Assembly (NCBI GenBank): GCA_025201705.1
Contig: MU616621.1
Span: 1 to 64,000 of the forward strand
DNA length: 64,000 bases
Direction: 5' to 3'
Source: Dissophora ornata
Taxonomy: Eukaryota; Mortierellomycota; Mortierellomycetes; Mortierellales; Mortierellaceae
In this document: one piece after another, positions 54,960 through 64,000 of the stretch
How positions within the stretch are numbered: the first letter of the stretch is position 1
Layout: the number at the start of each line of letters is the position of its first letter
Position numbers and translations under genes: made by a program
Notes under the pieces: generated by a model
Databases searched by the model: none
Told to the model about the DNA's origin: nothing
What the model saw: the letters and a program-made list of their open reading frames with translations, nothing else

Positions 54960-57183
54960 TCACCTCCATAATGGAAATCGCCTGTCAAGCTTCTCCATCG
55001 CAAGCTTCGCCTTTTGTTCCTTGAATCTTTTCGCGCCCCTCAAAGTATTCATCGCTGTAAGCTTGCATGAATCCCCAATCAGCCCTACTTGAGGCCGGTG
55101 ATGCTTCAGCTTTTTATTACTTTCCATCATACCAGCGTCAACAGTCAAGAGACCATGGATTTGGCCGCGAACGAAAGTGTCTTGCGTGATCTCTCTTCGT
55201 CCTCCTTGCTACCTCTTTCATCTTGCCCGCCATCATCGCAACGGATGGTACCTCAGTCGTGGCACTCTCCTGACGAATCAACCTGTTCTACTTCACTCTG
55301 GTACGACCGTCCACGGGAAGGCCTTCGGAAGGGTTTTGGCTTTAACGGAGATCCTCTTTTGCTGGTCGCTTGTAGCCCTAGCTTAGGCTCCAAAACGTAG
55401 TCTTGGTTTTCGGTGTCGCCGCCCTTGCTCACACTACTGAGCCGGCCGTCTGCAGCAAGCTCCCCCGCTCCCGTTTTCTTTGGCGTAAAAATATCAAATG
55501 GACAATGCGTCATCGCGATATTGGTCAATAAGCTCGCAAATAAAAGGTTTGCCATCCAGAAGCTTTGAGACTGAAGCCAGCAGGTACATGTGAGTGCTGA
55601 GAGAGCTATTGACGTCAACTCTAGCCTGAGCAGCAATGAGTGGGTTTTCTCCTTCATCTTCGTCACTCTCACTTAAGGCATTATCCGAAGCACTGTTGGC
55701 AGTGCTTGTTCTGCAGACGACACTTGCGCATCCACATATCCCTATACCCCAAGTACTGAAAGAATGTTTTGTTGTGTTACCGCGAGTGCGATGGCTACTT
55801 CCTCCTCCACTTGATCATGAGGCCGTGGAGGCTGTTTTTGGGTTTCGCAGAAAATGGGAACACCTCTCCTGATGCATTCTGGCCTCATGGCGTTCCACGC
55901 ATGCACTATAAAATGCCACGCCTCCTTGTTTGACGCCTTGATCTTTGGAGGCTTCTCAATTGTGAAACCGTCGTTGAGTTCCTATGCTGCATCAATAGCA
56001 CCCCCAGCCTCGACGCCTTTGATCATTAGTGATACTACATCTGCGGCGGTCGCAGCATAGTTGGCCTTGCGACCTATCAGATAAGCGATACGATCGCGAT
56101 ACCGCCTTTTGAAAACAGCAACGGTTCCAGCGTCAAGCGGCTGTGTAACCGATGTCGTATTTGGTGGCAATGACAGCACTTTTATAGGAAAGTCGGCAGA
56201 ATAGCGCAATTCCGCCGTATGACAAGAGGAGTTGTCTATGAGTAGTAGGAATTTCCACAAGGAGTCCTTTTTGACGATAGAACTTTGAGGAAGACGTAAG
56301 CGTTTATGTAATTTATGCGCTTCGCTGCCTTTGGTTGTCACCGCGCTGCCTGATTTTTCAACTGACCGCCCTCTATTATTTCTGTTCCTCTTTGTTGTGG
56401 CCTTCCTTACCTGGTTTGCCATGGTAGAATTTCTGCAAGATCATGCAGCCCGCATCTTGCATAAATCCTTGAGGAAAGTTTTCGCCTTGTGCATTAAAAG
56501 GACATAAGGCTACATTTATAAAGGTAACTAGTACTCACTAAGGATGAACGGTATTCGTTTGTTCGTTCCTATGGCATTAGTGTAGAAAAATTGACACCAG
56601 CGAGGAGGAGGACTTTGTCCCAGCTTTTTTTTTCAGTGTCCACAATCCTATTTGATATTACCTTGATGTCCTGAATCTTGGCACGTATAGCATTCCAGTC
56701 GACTGAAGCAGCCTCTCCTTGGAGTGGATGACGTTGATATCCCCATGCTCTCTTGACACGTCTCATCCAAGAACTCGAGAACTTGAGCTTGAGAAACAAC
56801 AAGCGACCCATAATCAATTCCAACTAGTCGTAAATTTCTTTGGCCAACAGATGGACCAACCGTTGGTCAAGTGGTACGTTCTTTCTGCGAAGATACTTGG
56901 CCTTGCCGTTCAGAAGCTTCTCGACAGGATAGAACGAACGGATTATATCCGTAGTGTTTTTTCGAGAAGCCAGGGAGGCAAAAGGCATCTTCTCAATCTG
57001 CTCTTGTCTCCTGATGAGGTTTGATAGAGTTTTCGTGGTCTGACGCTTTGCTACTTCGAAGTCTTTCATCCGCGGTGTAAGCTGCGGGCTTGGGTTCCCC
57101 AGTAGCACTTGATACCCCGTCGACAAAATTGTACCAGTCCTGGAGAGTTTACTACTAGGAAAGGAGGAATTGTCTAGTGACAT
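54960..57183 (-). mobile_element. Remnant of a pogo/Tigger-type transposon
   Basis: Read on the minus strand, a HTH/CENP-B-like N-terminal part comes first (57183-56569: LSNLIRRQEQIEKMPFASLA, then a TAG stop, then LELIMGRLLFLKLKFSSSWM). A region with missing sequence and stops follows. A DDE catalytic fragment is at about 56422-55982 (LLLIDNSSCHTAEL, LSLPPNTTSVTQPLDAGTVA, FKRRYRDRI). After another stop the frame continues (KIKASNKEAWHFIVHAWNAM). The second catalytic Asp and the SVTQPLDAG signature are visible; the first catalytic Asp region is missing. A short open piece at 55148-54960 may belong to the tail. Stops and deletions make it inactive. No clear TIR was found. Confidence 0.7.
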
Positions 57184-58031
57184 GTCCCAAAGGTTAGGAG
57201 GCCAACACCACTTTGCCTTGCTTCAGTGGCATAAGGCAGTATGGAGTGTGGTTCTGGAAGCTGTGAGTCTGGAGATCGAAGAAAGCCTGTGTTTGGGACT
57301 AGGTACTGACGGTAAATATGCAGAACGAGAGGACGAGGAGGTTTGCCAATTTCCAATAGAAAGGTTATGGCCACAAATATTTACGGCAGGACCATTTGCA
57401 ACCAAGAGACGTCAAAAGTCTGCCTCCTGAATTGGTGGCCCACCCGTCCGTTCTTGTCATCATTTCGAAGATCGGCTCTCTTGATTCCCATTCGTTCCTA
57501 ACCCTGAGAACGTTGGCAGGCAGATTCCGAGGTATTATTTCGACAACCTCAATCCACATGGACACGGGGCTTATTTAGCCAAGTCTTTTTCCTCCTCACA
57601 CCACAGACAGCAACTGCCGCGACTAAAAGTGAAGCGTTGATAGAATACGCCTAGTGGCTGCATAACATACAAGCCGAATTGCTATTATATCTGGACAGCC
57701 ACGACTGTCCGGGACATGGGATATTCTTCGGCAAGGGTCTGGAGGCAGTGCTGCGTTATATCAATTTTCAGATGATCCCCGGGTTTGTCCAATAGGCGTG
57801 GGACTTGCGTGGAATTTATTCTTCTTTTTTATTCCCCGTTACGCCCGATGTCACCTACTTTGACTTGTTAATGGCAGCGAGCCCTTGGAAGTTCGTTAAC
57901 CAAACAGGGTTAAGTTGTATGCTGTTGCTTTATTATCCATCAAAACGTAACAATGGTAGGATATGACAACTAGATAGAACTTTGATTTTGGATATATACA
58001 AAATGCGACAAGGTTGTAGCACCTCTTCCTC
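57184..58031. other. Intergenic region; no gene seen
   Basis: Lies between the transposon remnant and the 3' end of four-TM paralogue 2. Short frames only. Confidence 0.4.
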
Positions 58032-58791
58032 TTATTGCTTTCCACCCATGTGCGTGTAAGGATGCGCGGGTTGATACACTGGCACCTGCGTCTGCATTGG
58101 GGGCTGAGCTTGAAGGGGTCCATATCCCTGTCCGTAAGTGTAGATCAAGCCATCTTTCATATGCTTCACCTCACTCGTGTACCGGCTCGCGACACATCCA
58201 CCGATCGACATGATCAAGACCTGGACGGCCAGTGCGATTCCGGTGATAATCATGACATACTTGTAACAGTTGTCCACATCATCTGCCAAAGCCTGAGGGT
58301 CATAAGTAACTCCCGTGTACTTGTCATTTTCGGTCAGAAGGTTATTTTGACAGACGGTCTTGGCGTCATCCTTCTCGCTGGTTCCGAGCAGCACGAGGTC
58401 GGCGACCGCGAGGATGGTGACGCAGATAGTAACGGTCCACCAGAGGACAGAAAAGTTCTTGGCGAGCGCATAGCGCTTGAAGATGACGGAGAATAGTCCA
58501 GAGACACCAAGGAGGCAATAGATACCCGTCGCTACGTAGGCAGGGATCTTGGAACCTAAAATCGTTTTGATTTGTTCAGAAAAGTATCGTGTTAGTAAAG
58601 TTCTAGGCAGTGGCGGGTTGGACATTGGGGGATGAACTTGATAAGAGGGGGGGTTCCTAACCTGTGACTCCGGTTCTGTGAATGTTCCAAAGACTCGCAC
58701 CTCCGAGGGCTAGGGCTAGAATCGAGACGATAGCAACCGCGAGGCGGAGAGGGATGCAGCAACAGCAGTAGTCGCGATTTGATGGTGCCAT
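58032..58791 (-). CDS. Four-transmembrane protein, paralogue 2
   Basis: Exons 58791-58662 and 58555-58032 give 217 residues. The four hydrophobic segments match paralogue 1 (AVAIVSILALALGGASLW, IYCLLGVSGLFSVIF, WWTVTICVTILAVADLVLLG, TGIALAVQVLIMSIGG). The intron is in the same place and phase. The N-terminus has a run of Cys (YCCCCIP) just before TM1, a likely palmitoylation site. The tail is longer and Gln/Pro/Tyr-rich (YGQGYGPLQAQPPMQTQVP). The TM3-TM4 loop keeps the two Cys. Same strand as paralogue 1, about 3.5 kb away, with the transposon remnant between them. Confidence 0.78.
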
Positions 58792-59893
58792 TTTCGCAAA
58801 AGGGGGTTTTGTATGAGAGAGCGTGTAGAGTATTATGTTTTGCAGGGGGATGGGTGCAGAGGAAAGAGAATGCCGGATTGGAGAGTGAAGATAAAAGTGT
58901 TGAACTATCGCGTTCTTTTTATACTGAGCGGAAACCAGCCCAGATTAAGGCCCAGGGCTAGGGCATCGCATGGTAACGTTTTAAGGTTATCTTTTTTGCT
59001 TAAAAATAGAGCGGTCCAAGGCGTTCCTTTTTTTTTTTTACCGCAGCCAGGAAGACGCGGGATACAAAGGGGGAGCGGAGAACCGAGTAGACTAGATCTT
59101 TGCTGCACAGCCATCCCAAATTTTATTCATGCAAACACAAAGATCCACAAATGCTGAGGCAGTGTCGACTGCACATGCGGGCTGGTTACAAAAAGGGTCA
59201 AAAAGCTCTGTCAACGGCGGTGTAGAAGACGTAAAATGGCAGTGCCAGCGAGGATATCCTCAATATGGCGCCGCGATGAAAACCAGTCTTGATTGCGCCC
59301 ACGCCCACCATGAAAACAAAAGGGATTGTCTATTCGACAATCCAGGTTGCTCGTAGGCTCGACCCGACCCTTGGGCTCGTCCCATCCCTCTCTAATTGTA
59401 ACATTCCTTTTTTTTCATGGAATAATTCGGGATCTCAAAAAGGAAATTGTGTCCTGCATTTGAACATGGGGCCTCGGATCAAGCTCATCAATTGCATTTA
59501 TTTTTCCTTACTCTTTCATCATGAACAACAACTCATCAGCCTTTCCCTCGCTCTCTCTTCCTTTGAACTCCACGACTCACGGGAAGGAGGCTTTGACACC
59601 AATGGTAAAAAACAATAAATAACCCAAAAACCCCTAAGCGAAAACGCGTCGATACCAGTAGCACACGCAATAAAAAAAATAGGTACACTAACCACGGCAT
59701 GTCCGCTTTTTTTTCGCGCCTCTATTTAGGCCTTTCCACGCCCTGGCCTCCATCGTCGCCCATGATTCGCGCAGTGGAAGCCTTTTTTTCTGATTTCTAT
59801 GGGGAAATGAACCCTAGACAAACTAAGTAGAAGAGGTGGAACGCGTAGCAAAAGGTGCCGTAGAACGCAAAAAAAATTAAAAAAAGGATGCGC
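58792..59893. other. Intergenic region with a duplicated leader-like segment
   Basis: After the promoter of four-TM paralogue 2, a stretch at about 59660-59740 resembles 59870-59955 (both with ACCA-GGCATG, a poly-T run and a CCTCTATT-AG word). This suggests a tandem duplication of the helicase leader. No gene seen. Confidence 0.4.
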
Positions 59894-59903
59894 TAACCAT
59901 GGC

Positions 59904-61558
59904 ATGCTCGTCTACTCTTTTTTCTTTTCACACCTCTATTCAGTCCTTCCCTCACTTGCTGCCGCCATTAAGCGATGCCAAGATGTATTCGGCGTCACTC
60001 CCAAGGATCTGCAGCTGCAGGTCGCTGAATGTATCGGTCGTGGCCAAGATTGCATCCTTATTGCTGGATGCGAATGGGACAAACCCCTCGCATATTTTCT
60101 CCCCATGGTACTCTGGAGCGACCGCGTCTTTGTCGTCATCTCTCCGCTCGAAGTGCCAATGCAGGAGCAGTGTCAAAGGCTGCGAGACTTGGACATCAGC
60201 GCTATCACCATCACTAGCCTCCAATGCATGAAGGACGATACCATCGGTGACTTGGCGACTGGAAAGTACAGGGCGGTCTTCATGACACCGGAGATTATAT
60301 TTGAGAGCCAGTGCTTGAACAACCTCTGGAGCAGGGATGACTGGCAGCAGCGATTACAAGCGGTGGTCCTGGACGAGGCTCATTGTGTCAGTACATGGGA
60401 CGATGACTTCAGCGAGGCCTATGGTCGTATTGGACAGCTGCGTCTGAGATTGCCTCGCGAGATAGCGTTTATCGCTTTGTCTGCCACACTTCCGCCTCGG
60501 ACCTTGGAAGACCTCAAGAGCCAGGCCAGCATCCGCAAGAATGTCATCACCATCAACGTTGGCAACGATCGTGCCAATATCTGGCTTGAAGTGCGATACT
60601 TAGAGCTCGAAGAGAAATTCAAACACCTTGATTTTCTCCTGGACTTCAAGAAGACCATGGTTTATTTCGACTCCGGCAATGAGACCGTTCGAGCCGCCAA
60701 GTACTTAAAAACTTTGGCACCTATCCAAAGTCACAAGATCGCCGTCTATCATTCTGTCCTGTCTGAAGACTGCAAGCAGAGGATTATGGCCGATTTCGTG
60801 AAAGGCACTATTGCTCAGCTGCTAGTTGCTGAGGCGACTGGAATTGGCTGTGACATTAGCGATGTCATTCGAGTCGTTCAGTTCAGGTGTCCTAACAATA
60901 TCTCAACACTGGTGCGGCGTCTTGGCCAAGCGGCTCGAAACCCTTTGCTCCGCGGCCAGGGGATTTTGCTTGTACCGCCACCCTCGCCGGAAACCAAGTT
61001 CCCAGATCCAAACTTGACCCACTACATCACCACAAAGGAGTGTCGCAGGCAAGTCCTCAACGAGGTGTTTGACAACGAAATCCAGCCCAATGGCAACTGC
61101 TGCGACTTATGTCATCCTCCACTGGAAACATCTGATATGTTGCCAAAAGCTCGAGCTCCTCCACGCACACCACAGCAAAAGGAATCTGCCGGAAAAGCGA
61201 TAGAGCAGTGGAGATCGGAGATGTTCCTGAAGTATTACTCGAAGGTCTGCGACTTTTACACGGAGCAGTGCGTAATGACAGACAAAATGATCGCGACACT
61301 TCCCTCATCAACTGGATACCTTTGTATCCACAGGTGTTAGAAGATCTCTTCAACACTATCATCACTCTGAACAAGAAGATGGATGAAGTGGATCCAGTTG
61401 ATGTCAGCCATGATGAAGGCCATCATTCGCAGCGTATTCGAGCTCACCAAGTACAGACATACCGACTAAATCGGGGGGATCCTTTTAGAAACTCGACGGT
61501 AGCCAGCGTCCGAACGGAACGCGAGAGGACGAAAAGGGACAGATTGAAGCGGCTATAG
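59904..61558 (+). CDS. RecQ-like DExH helicase homologue with eroded Walker A
   Basis: A frame from 59904 to 61271 and a second exon 61334-61558 (donor GTAATG, acceptor CCACAG) join in phase. The true start is uncertain: CTATTCAG at 59941 looks like an acceptor, so an upstream exon may exist. RecQ motifs are visible: motif 0 FGVTPKDLQLQVAECIGRGQ, motif II VVLDEAHCVSTW, motif III ALSATLPP, later FRCPNNISTLVRRLGQAAR, and a Cys pair in NCCDLCHPP. Motif I reads AGCEWDKPLAY instead of the usual G-x-G-K-S/T, so ATP binding is probably lost. Families of such solitary RecQ-like proteins are repeated in early fungal genomes; telomere-linked helicases are an alternative origin. It may be a decaying copy. 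Confidence 0.6.
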
Positions 61559-61837
61559 AAGGGTATTTTATTCAGTTTAGGTCTTAAACACATCTGGAGA
61601 AATAAAATGCATCCTTCAGACTCAAGGCTCTCAACGGCGGCACCGGTCTCCTCGTCATTCCCGTTGTCTTGTATGCTTTGGGTAAACATCTCGAGTCGTC
61701 TTGTCATCATCTTTATGAACCCTTCCGTGACCAGATCTCTCACAAGCGAAATATTGGAATTGTACTCGCAACAAGCAATCCCTTGACTCTCGCGACTAGA
61801 TTTTTTTTTTTTAATGTCCGTTTCTGCTGATACTGAG
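61559..61837. other. 3' flank of the helicase gene; no gene seen
   Basis: Short stretch ending in a poly-T run (61801-61812). Confidence 0.4.
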
Positions 61838-62852
61838 GAGTTCCTGCTCTGCACTGCCGCATTTCCTACGTATGGCTTACAACATTTGCAAAATAAAATC
61901 AGTGTCCTGATGTCCGATTTCGACACTTTCAGAGCCACATTGTATGACTTGGAACATTGTAGACTCCAAAAAGCACGAGAAAACGTTCCACGACAGATTG
62001 CATGAGGTTCTGTTGTTGATAGCGGGACAAGACCGAGGAGAAGACTAGGGACTGTCCTTTTCCAAAGAGAACCCATGACAAGTTACACGAGGGCGAGGGT
62101 GCAAGGCAACAAAAAGGTTGAGGAGAAATGTCTCTTTCATTCCTTTCTCCCACTTTTCCGCTGCTACACCCAATCCCACGGGAAATGTCACATATCCTTC
62201 TCGAATATCTTCCTTTCTCTCTTCACTTTGGATTTCGCGCTGTCGACAGGACCTGATTAAGCACAGTGCAGCAGCATTCATAGGTAATCCGCAATAGCAT
62301 ATTCCTGTCCGTTTCTGGATCAGGCTACTCGAGCTGGTGATTGTTTTAAAACGGCCGCAGTCAGAGTGTACGTAGTTTAAAAGAGTGGGTATGTGTGTGC
62401 GGTGGATAATGACTCTTTACGTTTGATAACAGCCATTTCTGCTGGAAGTGAGGAGCATTGCACTGCTCATCGACCTTGGTACGTTAGTCCTGTGCTGACA
62501 GTTTTGAACAACAGGATCGCAGATTAGTATTTGAGGTGAGCCACTCCCTGGCGGTCCTTGAGAAGCGCTCCATGAGCATCTGCAAAATGATGACCAAACC
62601 CGCCTGTTCGACAACGGACACTGAGCATCAAGCATCATTGTGGTCTAAAGAAACCCATCAAGCCTTCTGCTACGACCATAGTCTCAGAGCCACATCGTGT
62701 AATTTACTGCATGCAAATCCATATCCCATCGTATTAATCAAGTGTTTAGTGCGCTCTTTAATTACTCCAGCCTTCTAGTGCTAGACATCAGAGTCTCGGA
62801 TAGTTCGGAACAAGAAAAAAAAGAACAAGCAAGTGGGTGGTCAGAAATCAAT
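61838..62852 (+). repeat. 5' flank of STAND gene 2, inverted duplicate of 15596-16623
   Basis: Matches the upstream region of the first STAND gene in reverse complement; for example, TGCTCTGCACTGCCGCATTT at 61846-61865 and GTCGACAGGACCTGATTAAG near 62242. No gene seen. Confidence 0.75.
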
Positions 62853-64000
62853 ATGCTCAATAGTCCGTTTTCGCCATGGAGAAGTGCTCTCACGCCAGAA
62901 ACGGCGTTGGATTTAGCCAATCTCCATTTGGAGAACGCGCGCAAAGCAACGAGTCCAGAACTGACTCTGCCGCTATGCAACGATGCAGAAAAAGCCCTAG
63001 CCCGCATAAGAACATCTGCGAGAAAGACCTATGTTTCGTCCTCACGCGCTGAGGATCGAGCCCTGTGCAATGAGATTGCGACCACTTATTTTGAGCTCGG
63101 CGAACTGCTGGAGGGCTTGGGGCGCCGCAGCAAAGCACAAGCCAGCTACAAGAATGAAGAAAAATGGGGGTATGTAAGCAAGCGACAACAATATTATTGA
63201 TCGGACGCTCAAGACTCGTATATCTAACCGTACTGCGATGCTGCAAATTCAATATGTTACAGAGGGCGTGTTCAGTTGCCAGGTCAATCGTCCTCTCGCT
63301 CCAACAATGTCAACTCGCCTCCGGCGGCAGATTCGTCTGCAGGTCCCTTCGCAAAGTCTGCTGCGTATTCGTCCATCGTTCACGCAGTGTCCCCTCCCCC
63401 TCCCCATTCTCGTTCTCTGATTCAGGATAGCTCAAGCCGCGACATTGCAACAATCCCTCCGCACATTTTTGCAAAGGATATGGATCAGCCTGCTGACATA
63501 AACAAATTGCCAAAAATCGATGAGCGTCTCGAGAACATATCCCAGCTCGTTCACTGCCTTGCCCTTTTGCAGCTTAAGCAATTCAACGAGGACGCACTCG
63601 ATCAGTCTGAGCGCGACTGGCTAAAAGCCATTGAACTTGATATAGACGAGCACGAAAGGTTGAGGATGCTGGTGATCAACATACTCAAGGAATTCACTCA
63701 CGATGAACTCAAGGATGCGAATGTTGTCGCAGAAGTCGTGTGCCTAATCCCGGCTCTCAAGAAACACGAACTTCAAAAATTACTCCAGCAGTTTTTCCAT
63801 GGCATTGAGCGATCAGAGTTGCTGGAGTTCGATCTACTCGAAGGACTGTCACAACTAGTCCAACACTCTTGTCCCGGTCATCTCAATGCCGACAATCTGG
63901 TCAAGATACTGGAGCTCATCAGTAGGCGCTTAAGAAGTGCTCACAAGCAGTCGCCAGATTACATCAACCAATTAACGTTGATGGTGTCACGCGTGTTGGA
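62853..64000 (+). CDS. STAND protein, second copy (5' part; runs off the window)
   Basis: Exon 1 62853-63169 has the same length (317 nt) and the same GTATGT donor as exon 1 of the gene at 15595. Exon 2 starts at 63263 after TGTTACAG and is open to the window end. The protein begins NSPFSPWRSALTPETALDLA and keeps IPPHIFAKDMDQPADINKLP and HCLALLQLKQFNEDALDQSE. It differs from copy 1 mostly by single residues and by a longer Ser/Ala/Pro linker after exon 1 (AADSSAGPFAKSAAYSS). NACHT and repeat domains, if present, lie outside the window. Confidence 0.85.

Noticed and set aside
1..64000. CRISPR arrays, rRNA and tRNA genes, bacterial-type operons
   Set aside because: No spaced direct repeats of CRISPR type, no cloverleaf or rRNA core sequence recognised; introns and gene content are eukaryotic.

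Overview
The window looks like nuclear DNA from an early-diverging fungus, most plausibly a Mortierella-type species (Mortierellomycota). The evidence is indirect: short GT-AG introns (mostly about 60-150 nt, one with a clear TACTAAC branch point), TATA boxes followed by pyrimidine-rich leaders, oleaginous-type peroxisomal beta-oxidation, degenerate Crinkler (CRN) genes, a very large NACHT/WD40 STAND gene, and fungal eIF4E2, KDM5 and Qa-SNARE genes. I rebuilt exon structures by hand from splice sites and reading phase. No search was run, so family names rest on recognised motifs.

Layout. 1-5 kb: animal-type multifunctional beta-oxidation enzyme (+) and a secreted mucin-like, probably GPI-anchored protein (-). 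6-8.2 kb: a broken CRN gene (-) beside an intact gene with a PD-(D/E)XK-nuclease-like motif (+). 9.6-15.6 kb: NACHT/pentapeptide/WD40 gene (-) with an assembly gap inside near-identical 126-bp WD40 units. 18.1-21.5 kb: two tandem members of a beta-solenoid-like family; a third lies at 38.8-40.1 kb on the other strand. 21.7-23.1 kb: eIF4E2/4EHP homologue. 25-28.3 kb: PP2C phosphatase joined to a HARE-HTH-like and basic N-terminal part. 28.9-31.1 kb: BTB protein, divergent from a complete KDM5-type histone demethylase (32.4-38.6 kb). 40.7-44.7 kb: Q/H-rich protein with an Ig-like C-terminal region. 47.4-49.6 kb: second CRN pseudogene. 51-53.1 kb: Pep12/syntaxin-7-like Qa-SNARE. 53.8-58.8 kb: two paralogous four-TM proteins flanking a pogo/Tigger-like transposase remnant. 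59.9-61.6 kb: RecQ-like helicase with an eroded Walker A. 62.9 kb to the end: 5' part of a second STAND gene, inverted relative to the first, with its upstream sequence also duplicated.

Housekeeping genes (FOX2, eIF4E2, PP2C, BTB, KDM5, SNARE) are interspersed with accessory material (CRN, STAND, helicase, transposon). The most novel item is a TIR element present twice (23572-24384 and 49576-50439). It has a perfect 20-bp TIR and a TA target duplication in the better copy, and it carries what looks like a complete host-type promoter, leader and splice donor. One copy lies about 0.5 kb upstream of eIF4E2 in the same orientation. Second in interest are the hypervariable WD40 units of the STAND gene, a pattern known from fungal allorecognition NLRs.
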